Assembly (NCBI GenBank): GCA_025458755.1
Contig: JALORT010000117.1
Coordinates: 1-6,683 of the forward strand
Length of the DNA stretch: 6,683 bases
Direction: 5' to 3'
From: Methylotetracoccus sp.
GTDB lineage: Bacteria; Pseudomonadota; Gammaproteobacteria; Methylococcales; Methylococcaceae
A model generated the notes under the pieces. The model was not told the DNA's origin. It did not search any database and saw only the letters and a list, made by a program, of their open reading frames with translations. The translations under genes and the position numbers were made by a program. Every line of letters starts with the position of its first letter. The first letter of the stretch is position 1. Below, in pieces: positions 1 through 6,501 of the stretch.

Positions 1-563
1 TGGGGCAAAGCGGTTCCGGCAAATCCACGATGCTGCACCTGATCGCCGGACTGGACCGACCGCACGGCGGCTCCATTGAGGTCGGAGGCGTCCGGATCGA
101 TGCGCTGAGCGAGCGCGACCGTGCCCTGTTCCGGCGCCGGCACGTCGGCTTTGTTTATCAATCCTTCAATCTGCTGCCGACACTGACGGTGCTCGAGAAT
201 GTCGCCTTGGTCGCCGAATTGAACGGTCACGGTTCGCGGGATGCCAGGGAGCGCAGTTCGGCACTGCTGGCAGATGTCGGTCTGGCCGGGCTGGGCCAGC
301 GCTATCCGGACCGGCTATCCGGCGGGGAGCAGCAACGCGTTGCGATCGCCAGGGCGCTGATCCACGAGCCCTGGCTGCTGTTGGCGGACGAACCGACCGG
401 GAATCTGGATGCGGCGACCGGGGAGCGGATTCTGGAGTTGCTCGATACGACGGTCCGTGGACGCGGCCACACCTTGCTGATCGCGACGCACAGCCGCGAA
501 GTGGCCGCTCGCGCCGATGTCGTCTGGAACCTGAAAGACGGCTGCCTGACCTCACCGGTCTGA
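1..563 (+). CDS. ABC transporter ATP-binding protein, LolD/YbbA/MacB type (5' end outside window)
   Basis: This is the nucleotide-binding subunit that hydrolyses ATP in the cytoplasm to drive the permease encoded next door. The reading frame is open from the first complete codon at position 3, and the Walker A motif GQSGSGKST is read at 3-29, so the ATG at 30 is internal and the true start is upstream of the window. In order there follow a Q-loop (VYQSFNLLP, Gln codon at 159), the ABC signature [15 protein letters not shown] (from 315), Walker B LLLADE (375-392), the D-loop GNLD, and the H-loop ATHS (His codon at 489). All catalytic elements are present. The [13 protein letters not shown] stretch is typical of the LolD/YbbA/MacB group that pairs with FtsX-like permeases. 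The stop TGA at 561-563 is six bases before the permease ATG, so the two are almost certainly co-transcribed and probably translationally coupled. The substrate cannot be read from this subunit. Confidence 0.95.
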   Translation, partial: GQSGSGKSTMLHLIAGLDRPHGGSIEVGGVRIDALSERDRALFRRRHVGFVYQSFNLLPTLTVLENVALVAELNGHGSRDARERSSALLADVGLAGLGQRYPDRLSGGEQQRVAIARALIHEPWLLLADEPTGNLDAATGERILELLDTTVRGRGHTLLIATHSREVAARADVVWNLKDGCLTSPV

Positions 564-569
564 GCGCAC

Positions 570-3071
570 ATGGCTCTGCTGCAGCGCGCGAACCGCCGGT
601 TCTTTCTTCGTCACCCGCTCCAGCTCGCACTGGCGATTCTCGGTATCGCGATCGGTGTCGCCGCGGCAGTGGCTGTGGATCTGTCCGTGAGCAGTGCGCG
701 CGCCGCCTTTCAGGCGTCGATGCAGGCGTTGCTGGGGTCGACGACGCACCATCTGGTCGGCAGCCGCCCCGGCATCGACGAGAGGCTCTATCCGGTGCTG
801 CGCCGCGAGTTTCCCGAGGTGGCGATGCGCCCGGTCGTCGAAGGCCTCGTCGAAACGGCGGGTGAAACGTTACGCCTCACCGGTTTCGATGTGTTCGCCG
901 GATCGGTCGAAGACCGGGGCAGGTCCTATGCCGGCGTGCTGCCGGTGCTGCCCGACCTGCTGCTGAAGCCGGACGGCGTCTTGATGTCCAAAGTGAGTGC
1001 CCGTCAAACCGGGACGGTACCCGGACAAACGCTGCCACTGAAGGCCGACGGCCGCGCGCGGACGGTTCAGGTGCTCGGTACGATCGAAGGGGATTCGCCC
1101 GCGGCGCCGGCACTGGAGGGCGTGTTGCTGGCCGACATCGCGGCGGCACAGGAGCTGTTGGGAAAGGTCGGCACGCTGGACCGCATCGACCTGATTCTGC
1201 CGCATGAGGAGACGATCGAACGCCGGCTGGTCGAATGGCTGCCGCCCGACGTGCAGCTTGTGGCCGCGGAGGGCCGCACGCGTGAAACGGGCCGGCTGTC
1301 ATCAGCCTTCGAGACCAACCTGCGTGCGATGAGCCTGCTCGGTCTGGTGGTCGGCTTGTTCTTGATCTACAACACCATGACGTTTTCGGTGCTGCAGCGC
1401 CGGGAACTCATCGCCAGCCTGCGGCTGCTGGGCGTCACGCGAACCGAGATTCTGCGGGAGATTCTCGGCGAAGCGCTGATGCTGGGCATGCTCGGCAGCG
1501 CCGCCGGTCTGCTGCTCGGGGTTGGTGCGGCCGAATTTTTGGTCGACCGGGTCACGCGGACGATCAATGATGTGTATTTCGTACTGACGGTCAAGCACCT
1601 GTTCATCACGCCTTCCGTCTTGGTGCAGGGATTCCTGTTGGGGCTGCTGACTTCCATCGTGGGGGCTTGGCTACCCGCCCGCGAGGCGGCGGGAACGCTC
1701 CCGCTCAGCGCCCGTTCCCGATCCCAGCTCGAGGAAGGCAGCCGGCGCTTGGCGATCCGTGCGTCGCTGCTGGGCACCCTCACCATCGCACTGTCGTTTC
1801 CGATGTTGTTCGGTTTTTCTCCGGGACTGGTCAGAGCCATCGGCGGCCTGTTCCTGCTGCTGGCCGGTTGCGGTCTGCTGATTCCGGCGCTGGTCGCGCT
1901 GATGGCCCTGCCGATGAAACGTCTGGGTTCCAGCATTTTCCGTCTCGCCATCGCGAATGTATCCGAGTCGTTGAGCCGAACCGGCATGGCGATCGCGGCG
2001 CTGGCGATCGCCTTCGCGGTGGCGCTGGGTGTCGAGGTGATGACCGACAGTTTCCGGGTCACGGTCGAAGAATGGCTGCAGCAGTTGATGCAGTCCGACC
2101 TGTATGTGGCGGTGGGCGAAACGGACGGCCGCGGGTTGGACCCTGAAGCGATACGGCAGGTCGCGGCCGTGCCGGGAGTGGCCGGCGTCAGCGCGGCGCG
2201 CCGGGCGTTCGTGGAATCCCCGCTGGGGCAGGTCGATCTGGTGGGATTCCAGCCCGGCGACTCCGCGCAGCCGGGTTATCGGATCAAGGACGGAAATCCC
2301 TCGCGGGTCTGGTCCCGCTTCTTCACCGACGACGTCGTGCTGATCTCCGAACCATTCGCCAGCCGACATGGCGTGCAGACGGGCGACACGCTGCGTTTGG
2401 CCACGGCCCAGGGAGCGGTGAATTTTCCGGTGGTTGGTGTCGTTTACGACTATCGCTCCGACCGGGGGATCGTGCTGATGCGCCGCGCGCTTTACGTGAA
2501 ACACTGGCGGGACGAGCGGCTGAGCTCGATCGGGGTGGTGTTGGCGCCGGGGGCGGCCTCCGACCGGGTCAGGAACGCGCTGAAGTCCGCGCTGGGCGAA
2601 GGGCAGGGGGTGCAGATTCGGTCGAACGCCGAGATTCGGGACGCCTCGCTGGCGGTGTTCGACCGCACCTTCGCGGTGACTGGCGTGCTGCGGCTGTTGG
2701 CCGCCGGCGTGGCACTGGTCGGTCTGGTCGGAAGTTTGCTGGCGCTCCACCTCGAACGGCTGCGGGAATTCGCCACGCTGCGGGCGCTCGGGTTGACCCC
2801 CGGGCAACTGACCGCGGTGGTGTTGCTGCAAAGTTCCTACATCGGTTTGTGTGCGGGAGTGATCGCGGTGCCGCTGGGCCTGCTGCTGGCCTGGGTGTTG
2901 GTGGAATCGATCCAGTTGCTCTCCTTCGGCTGGAGCATGGATATGGCCATCCCGGATGGCGCGCTCTGGCGGACGCCGGTCATCGCCTGCGTCGCCGCCG
3001 TGATCGCGGGAGTCTTTCCGGCCTGGCGCGCCGGCCGCTCGACCCCGCTGTCGGTGCTGAGAGAAGAGTAA
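570..3071 (+). CDS. FtsX/MacB-family ABC transporter permease (833 aa, duplicated FtsX domains)
   Basis: This inner-membrane permease partners the upstream ATPase. Hydrophobic segments fall at about residues 17-39, 252-275, 297-325, 348-370, 397-415, 421-449, 471-492, 704-727, 746-778 and 801-819, giving about ten helices. Two large soluble, presumably periplasmic, regions lie at about 40-250 and 493-703. Two FtsX domains are visible: the first after RRELIASLRLLGVTR (about 277-291), the second after LREFATLRALGLTPGQL (about 731-747), and the protein ends in the characteristic FPAWRAGRSTPLSVLREE. The length fits the YbbP-like or AttFG-like fused permeases of about 800-850 residues rather than single-domain LolC/LolE. 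Known relatives move lipophilic substrates or lipoproteins, or act as mechanotransmitters; the substrate here is unknown. The ATG lies six bases after the ATPase stop, with only a weak GAG as ribosome binding site, which suits translational coupling. No outer-membrane or adaptor gene follows; the next gene is convergent. Confidence 0.93.
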   Translation: MALLQRANRRFFLRHPLQLALAILGIAIGVAAAVAVDLSVSSARAAFQASMQALLGSTTHHLVGSRPGIDERLYPVLRREFPEVAMRPVVEGLVETAGETLRLTGFDVFAGSVEDRGRSYAGVLPVLPDLLLKPDGVLMSKVSARQTGTVPGQTLPLKADGRARTVQVLGTIEGDSPAAPALEGVLLADIAAAQELLGKVGTLDRIDLILPHEETIERRLVEWLPPDVQLVAAEGRTRETGRLSSAFETNLRAMSLLGLVVGLFLIYNTMTFSVLQRRELIASLRLLGVTRTEILREILGEALMLGMLGSAAGLLLGVGAAEFLVDRVTRTINDVYFVLTVKHLFITPSVLVQGFLLGLLTSIVGAWLPAREAAGTLPLSARSRSQLEEGSRRLAIRASLLGTLTIALSFPMLFGFSPGLVRAIGGLFLLLAGCGLLIPALVALMALPMKRLGSSIFRLAIANVSESLSRTGMAIAALAIAFAVALGVEVMTDSFRVTVEEWLQQLMQSDLYVAVGETDGRGLDPEAIRQVAAVPGVAGVSAARRAFVESPLGQVDLVGFQPGDSAQPGYRIKDGNPSRVWSRFFTDDVVLISEPFASRHGVQTGDTLRLATAQGAVNFPVVGVVYDYRSDRGIVLMRRALYVKHWRDERLSSIGVVLAPGAASDRVRNALKSALGEGQGVQIRSNAEIRDASLAVFDRTFAVTGVLRLLAAGVALVGLVGSLLALHLERLREFATLRALGLTPGQLTAVVLLQSSYIGLCAGVIAVPLGLLLAWVLVESIQLLSFGWSMDMAIPDGALWRTPVIACVAAVIAGVFPAWRAGRSTPLSVLREE

Positions 3072-3140
3072 TCTGTCGTGCGCGCCGCTGCACGCGTCGC
3101 CCGATCCAGTGGGCAACTGAGACAGACACCTGCAACGCAT
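3072..3140. other. Convergent intergenic gap with weak hairpins
   Basis: This 69-base gap separates two genes that converge tail to tail. It contains a short inverted repeat, CGTGC at 3077-3081 and GCACG at 3090-3094, extendable by a G-U pair, and a small CAGT/ACTG stem further on. A 7-base inverted repeat, ACCTGCA at 3128-3134 and TGCAGGT at 3157-3163, spans the end of the minus-strand gene with a 22-base loop. None is followed by a T-run in either direction, so a classical intrinsic terminator is not supported. One of the stems may weakly serve as a bidirectional transcription end. Confidence 0.3.
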
Positions 3141-4823
3141 TCAGACTAGCACCGGATGCAGGTTCGTGTACCGCATAACGCGCGAGACCAGGTCCTTCGG
3201 ATAGACGATCTCGCTGGTGGTGCGGTAGCGGCGGGCGGCGAGGATGTCGCTGTCGAACTGCCGCGCCAGCGAATCACTGAGTTTCCGATCGATGATAAAA
3301 TGAGCACCCTCCGCTTCCAGACGCAGCGAGCGGGCATGGATGTTGAAGCTGGTGACCATGGACAACGTGCGGTCGACCACCATGAACTTGCTGTGCAGCG
3401 TGTCGGCGTTATGGATGCCGGGATGGATGCGGTTGCGGACGTAGACTTCGCAGAGAGCCGCCGGCAAGGCTTCCGACTCGACACCCTGCAACAGACTTTC
3501 GATGCCTTTCAGAATCGGTACACAGACGAAGGTTTCATCTACTGAATCGGTGGAGTTGGTCAGAACGCGCACCCGCACGCCGCGTTTCATCGCATCGATC
3601 AGCGCGTCGCGGATCGCCGGCACGTCCATGAAGTAAGCGTTCTCGATCTCCACCGACTGCTGTGCTGCCCGTATCGCCCGAATCGTGCCGAGGGTGATCG
3701 TCTGCCGGCTTTCCGGACCGGGTTCGTCGATCACGGTCATCACGCTTGCTCCACCCGGGGCCCGAACGGGCGGCAGCTCGGCGGGCGGATGGATCGGCTC
3801 GAGTACCTGCTGAAAAGGATCGATGCTGTTCTTCCGGGCTGCCTGCTCATTCCATAGCCGGATGAAGCTCACGTAGTCGTCACGGGCATTCGGGCCATCG
3901 ATCCGGACATCGGTGTCGCGCCACCGGCGCCGGTTCGGATCTTCGGCCTTCGGCGTGCCGAACCCATGGCTGTATTCGGCGCCGATGTTCATGCCGCCGG
4001 CGATGCTGATCGGATGCGCCGTGGCGCCGTCGACGACCAGCTGCTTGTAGTGAAAGCCGTCGAACGGTCGCTGATCGTGATGGTAGAAGGCGACCGGGAT
4101 GCCGGCGTCGATCAGGCGTTTGAGCTGCTCGACACACGCCGGATCGCGCGCGGCGACATTGCCGTCCACCATCACCCGCACATCGATGGCCGGATTCTGC
4201 CGGCGTTTGGCGAGCAGGGTGTCTACGGTCTTCTTCCCGGTTTCATCCGCGTAGACCTTCCAGGTGGCGAGGGTGATGCTCTGCTGCGCCGATTCCATCA
4301 ACATATATCGCTGCGCGAACGAGGCGGGACCGTCAATCAGCGGCTGTACCTGATTGCCGGCGCTGAAGCTTGCTCCCGTCAGTGCTTCCAGGTTGCTGAC
4401 AAACGCGGGGTCGGTGACGCCAAGACCCGGGGTTTCCGCCGAACCTTCCTCGAGCAGACGGGCGTTCAGCGCATGCCACTCGGGGTAGGGGCTCGTGTCG
4501 GAGGTCGGGAGATAGCCTTCCACCACCAAGCGGGCGTAGACGCTGCCTTTGACCATGTTCACGGTTCGGCGTTGGACGTCCGTTAGCGGGCCGAGTTTGC
4601 CGCGCTTGACCAGAAGGCCGATCAGGAGCTCTCCGGCGTCATCGAGCAGGCCGAGGGCGTTCAGCGCACGAACCGTTACGGTCAGCAGCAAAGCACCGAC
4701 CCTGTCTGCCCCGCGGCGCAGCAGTGAGAGGGTTATGGTCCGCCATCGGCGGACTTGCTGTAAGGGCGAGCCTTCGGCTGATTCCTCAGCAACGAGCGGC
4801 AATCGTTGATTCTCGAGAGGCAT
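3141..4823 (-). CDS. Phospholipase D / cardiolipin synthase superfamily protein with two HKD motifs
   Basis: A 560-residue enzyme of the phospholipase D superfamily, which breaks or transfers phosphodiester bonds through a phospho-histidine intermediate. Both catalytic motifs are intact: HYKQLVVD (His258, Lys260, Asp265; bases 4029-4052) followed by GGMNIG, and HSKFMVVD (His477, Lys479, Asp484; bases 3372-3395) followed by TSFNIHARS. The WRDTDVRIDGP stretch at 301-311 matches the conserved segment after the first HKD motif in bacterial cardiolipin synthase-like proteins. The first 150 or so residues precede the first PLD domain and are not the two-helix anchor of ClsA; only one moderately hydrophobic stretch (about 41-60) is seen, and there is no clear signal peptide. 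The start is supported by AGGAG six bases upstream. Cardiolipin or other phospholipid synthesis is the most likely role, but a phospholipase or nuclease activity cannot be excluded. It is convergent with the ABC operon and probably a separate transcription unit. Confidence 0.9.
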   Translation of the reverse strand: MPLENQRLPLVAEESAEGSPLQQVRRWRTITLSLLRRGADRVGALLLTVTVRALNALGLLDDAGELLIGLLVKRGKLGPLTDVQRRTVNMVKGSVYARLVVEGYLPTSDTSPYPEWHALNARLLEEGSAETPGLGVTDPAFVSNLEALTGASFSAGNQVQPLIDGPASFAQRYMLMESAQQSITLATWKVYADETGKKTVDTLLAKRRQNPAIDVRVMVDGNVAARDPACVEQLKRLIDAGIPVAFYHHDQRPFDGFHYKQLVVDGATAHPISIAGGMNIGAEYSHGFGTPKAEDPNRRRWRDTDVRIDGPNARDDYVSFIRLWNEQAARKNSIDPFQQVLEPIHPPAELPPVRAPGGASVMTVIDEPGPESRQTITLGTIRAIRAAQQSVEIENAYFMDVPAIRDALIDAMKRGVRVRVLTNSTDSVDETFVCVPILKGIESLLQGVESEALPAALCEVYVRNRIHPGIHNADTLHSKFMVVDRTLSMVTSFNIHARSLRLEAEGAHFIIDRKLSDSLARQFDSDILAARRYRTTSEIVYPKDLVSRVMRYTNLHPVLV

Positions 4824-4829
4824 GCTGGG

Positions 4830-4834
4830 CTCCT
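4830..4834 (-). promoter_or_regulatory. Shine-Dalgarno site of the PLD-family gene
   Basis: Read on the minus strand, AGGAG stands six bases before the ATG at 4823. This is the clearest ribosome binding site in the window, and it fixes the start of the phospholipase D-family gene. Confidence 0.75.
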
Positions 4835-4938
4835 GACGGTGCTGTTGTTGCTGAAGGTCATGACGAGCGCCGAAGTGTACATGACTCGGGCGACACGGTC
4901 TCCGTCAGCGCTTTGCCGAACGCGGCCGGGCTCATAGA

Positions 4939-4969
4939 AGGATGTGCTCAGGAACGAAGCGCATCGTTC
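4939..4969 (+). repeat. REP-like hairpin repeat, left copy
   Basis: This 31-base sequence recurs in inverted orientation at 5555-5585 with 30 of 31 bases identical; the one difference is C here against G there, at repeat position 11 (base 4949). Its 3' half, GAACGAAGCGCATCGTTC, folds into a perfect 6-base stem (GAACGA/TCGTTC) around AGCGCA. The 5' part, AGGATGTGCT followed by a C/G and AGG, is a single-stranded foot, as in REP elements where a conserved foot precedes the hairpin. It begins three bases after the stop of the transposase gene (minus strand). No T-run follows, so a terminator role is not obvious. The pairing with a RAYT gene makes it a probable transposase recognition end. Confidence 0.85.
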
Positions 4970-4972
4970 GAG

Positions 4973-5503
4973 TCACTCGCCGGTATCCATGCCGAATTCC
5001 CCGGAATGGCCCCATGCCGCTGGATAGACGCCGTCTTTCACGAACCGATGAAAGGTGGAGAACGGCCAGGCGGCTGGCTGTCGCGCCCAGCCGTGCTTGA
5101 CGGGATTCCAATGCAGATAATCGAGATGCCGGTTGTAGTCGTCCTGATCGAGAATCAAATGAGCCCAAAATCTCCGCTGCCACAGGCCGCGCTCCCGCCG
5201 TCTCGCGCGGCTTTCCGAAACGCGCTCGCCGTGGCCGACCGCGCGTGAAAAATGCCCTTTGAGCAAACGCCATCGTGTCGAGAACTTCGCATCGCCCGGC
5301 GGCAGCGTCCAGATGCAGTGGAGATGCTCAGGCAGGATGACCACCGCATCCATGCGGAATGGCCTGCGCAGTTTGACGTAGCGAAACGACGCGCGCAGCA
5401 CATCGATCTTTTCCACCAATAGGCGGTTTCCCCGGCGTTCTGCCAGATTGACCGTGAAGAACCAGGTGGCGCCCGGCGCGTGGATGCGTCGATAGTCGGT
5501 CAT
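4973..5503 (-). CDS. REP-associated tyrosine transposase (RAYT, Y1/HUH family)
   Basis: A 176-residue single-domain HUH endonuclease of the IS200-like Y1 transposase family, REP-associated branch. The metal-binding HUH motif is His60-Leu-His62 within LPEHLHCIW. The probable catalytic tyrosine is Tyr129 in LDYLHWNPVKHG; Tyr123 just before it sits at a position that varies in relatives as I recall them. LWQRRFWAHLILDQDDYNRHL (from about 107) and the WPFSTFHRFVKDGVYPAAWG tail are typical of the family, and the length is normal, so the gene looks intact. Known family members nick and rejoin single-stranded DNA at REP hairpins and are usually single-copy domesticated genes rather than mobile insertion sequences. 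Inverted hairpin repeats flank it at 4939-4969 and 5555-5585. The ATG at 5503 has no strong ribosome binding site (only CCAGAAC upstream), so low expression is plausible. Confidence 0.93.
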   Translation of the reverse strand: MTDYRRIHAPGATWFFTVNLAERRGNRLLVEKIDVLRASFRYVKLRRPFRMDAVVILPEHLHCIWTLPPGDAKFSTRWRLLKGHFSRAVGHGERVSESRARRRERGLWQRRFWAHLILDQDDYNRHLDYLHWNPVKHGWARQPAAWPFSTFHRFVKDGVYPAAWGHSGEFGMDTGE

Positions 5504-5533
5504 CGTTCTGGATGCGGAATGCCGGGTCGGGCG

Positions 5534-5549
5534 TCATCGGGCCCGAAGA
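5534..5549. repeat. Near-palindrome upstream of the transposase gene
   Basis: TCATCGGGCCCGAAGA has a perfect 10-base palindromic core, TCGGGCCCGA, and outer arms that pair again after one mismatch on each side. It lies 30-46 bases upstream of the transposase ATG, between the start codon and the right-hand repeat. It could be an operator-like site for the transposase gene, or an extra stem that joins the neighbouring hairpin into a composite (BIME-like) structure. The role is not shown by the sequence. Confidence 0.4.
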
Positions 5550-5554
5550 GCCGG

Positions 5555-5585
5555 GAACGATGCGCTTCGTTCCTCAGCACATCCT
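5555..5585 (-). repeat. REP-like hairpin repeat, right copy
   Basis: This is the inverted partner of the repeat at 4939-4969, with one mismatch in 31 bases. Read on the minus strand, its hairpin is GGAACGA/TCGTTCC around AGCGCA, one base pair longer than the left copy because a C follows. It lies upstream of the transposase start and faces the left copy, with the AGGATGTGCT feet at the outer ends of the cassette. Confidence 0.85.
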
Positions 5586-5845
5586 ATGACGTGGAGGAAT
5601 GATTCCCGGCGGCGGTCACAGACCCTGAGGATAGGCTAATTTCGATGAGCGCTGGACGGCGTAGAACGCTTATCACGAATGATTGCAACCCGTTGCCCTT
5701 TACCGTCCGAGCCCGCGTGGATGGGATTCGGTTGCTCTCCTTGCCGGCTTCCGCAACTGCTGCCAACATGGGCTGAGTTCCCGTCATTCTCGAGGGTTAG
5801 ACCATATCCGCCGTCCCGAAGCCGAGTGCTGGGCTTTATACCCGA
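5586..5845. other. Gap without a recognisable gene; contains a shortened REP-like hairpin
   Basis: No frame in this 260-base stretch gives a protein I recognise, and no strong promoter was seen. At 5594-5610 it carries GAGGAATGATTCCCGGC, whose GGAAT-G-ATTCC core (5596-5606) is a perfect 5-base stem. Its flanks GAGGAA and TTCCCGGC are the same as those around the hairpin of the right-hand REP copy read on the minus strand, with the middle 12 bases replaced by TGA. A second small stem, AAGCC/GGCTT, lies at 5819-5835 just before the Uma2 gene. The end of the stretch (5801-5845) reads in frame with Uma2 but has no start codon. Confidence 0.4.
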
Positions 5846-6385
5846 TTGTGTGCGTTGCCCGAGCACCAGACCGGGGAGATCCTCGATGGTGTTCTGTATA
5901 CTCAGCCGCGTCCGGCGGGACCGCACGCGCTGGCCGCAGCGAGCCTGATGGTCGATATTGGAGGACGGTTCCATCGCGGCAACGGCGGACCCGGCGGCTG
6001 GCGGATCATCGCTGAGCCGGAAGTCCATTTCGTCCGCGATGTGGAGGTCTGCGTGCCCGATATCGCCGGCTGGCGGCGTGAGCGTTTGCCTCGAATACCC
6101 GGGGGCCACCGGTTCGAGGTGGTTCCGGATTGGGCTTGCGAAATCCTCTCGCCGGGCACGGCGAAAAAGGACCGGGTGGTCAAGATGCCCATTTACGCGC
6201 GTTACGGTCTGGCGCATCTCTGGCTGGTCGACCCGCTGGAGCACACGCTGGAGGCATTCGCGCTGCAGGACGGTCGTTGGCTGGTGATCGGTTTGTTCAA
6301 GGACAATGACGCCGTGCAGGTCGCTCCGTTCGACGACTTGGTTTTACATCTCGCCGGTTTGTGGGCGGAAATCGAAGACGCTTGA
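5846..6385 (+). CDS. Uma2 family (DUF820) endonuclease-like protein, start uncertain
   Basis: A protein of the Uma2/DUF820 family, which has a PD-(D/E)XK nuclease-like fold; the biological role of the family is largely unknown, and it is often multi-copy in bacterial genomes. Numbered from the TTG at 5846 (179 residues), the family marks are GEILDG (10-15), the proline-aspartate pair at 71-72 in CVPDIAGWRR, Glu99 in ACEILSPGT, Lys108-Asp109 with Lys113, and LWLVDP (125-130). The core is complete and the C-terminus ends normally. The start is the weak point: the frame is open from 5801 but holds no ATG or GTG before the core, the TTG has no ribosome binding site, and relatives usually have 15-20 more residues before GEILDG. 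The upstream codons read ...PKPSAGLYTRLCALPEH, which resembles a worn family N-terminus. It may start at TTG, or be N-terminally damaged. Confidence 0.8.
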   Translation: MCALPEHQTGEILDGVLYTQPRPAGPHALAAASLMVDIGGRFHRGNGGPGGWRIIAEPEVHFVRDVEVCVPDIAGWRRERLPRIPGGHRFEVVPDWACEILSPGTAKKDRVVKMPIYARYGLAHLWLVDPLEHTLEAFALQDGRWLVIGLFKDNDAVQVAPFDDLVLHLAGLWAEIEDA

Positions 6386-6441
6386 TTTGGGGCGGCCAGG
6401 TTCACTGATTGCGGTGGATCGGGTGCCATGCCCGGACGCAC

Positions 6442-6469
6442 TTGCCTACACTGTGCCGCTTCATATCGT
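6442..6469 (+). promoter_or_regulatory. Possible sigma-70 promoter for recQ
   Basis: TTGCCT at 6442-6447 and TATCGT at 6464-6469 are separated by 16 bases, which is an acceptable but imperfect -35/-10 pair. It lies 32 bases before the recQ ATG. The match is weak and could arise by chance. Confidence 0.25.
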
Positions 6470-6501
6470 TCAGCCCATAGCATGTGTTTGTTCCTGTTGA
6501 T

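Larger units (their letters stand above)
4939..5585. mobile_element. RAYT cassette bounded by inverted REP-like repeats
   Basis: The 647-base unit consists of the transposase gene and the two 31-base inverted repeats that bracket it. The left repeat lies three bases beyond the stop codon and the right one 51 bases upstream of the start codon. This is the usual genomic arrangement of RAYT genes with their cognate REP hairpins. I see no obvious target-site duplication outside the repeats, which fits single-strand transposition chemistry. Whether the cassette still moves, or only the hairpins spread, cannot be read from the window. Confidence 0.75.

Noticed and set aside
1671..3140. A 489-codon open frame on the minus strand inside the permease gene
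   Set aside because: It is rich in Arg, Gln, His and Gly with no recognisable domain, and lies entirely antisense to a well-supported membrane protein; it is a product of GC-rich codon use.
3966..4586. A 206-codon plus-strand open frame within the PLD-family gene
   Set aside because: It is antisense to a gene with both HKD motifs and a strong ribosome binding site, and has no recognisable domain.
4939..4969. Left hairpin as an intrinsic terminator of the transposase gene
   Set aside because: It follows the stop codon by three bases, but no T-run comes after the stem on the minus strand, and the same sequence recurs upstream of the gene, which fits a REP end better.
6108..6120. GGTTCGAGG string resembling a tRNA T-loop
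   Set aside because: It lies within the Uma2 coding sequence, and no acceptor, D or anticodon stems can be formed around it.
5636..6244. A 202-codon open frame on the minus strand across the gap and the Uma2 gene
   Set aside because: It overlaps the recognisable Uma2 core antisense, shows no known motif, and its composition fits a shadow frame. I considered it as a possible gene for the gap but could not support it.
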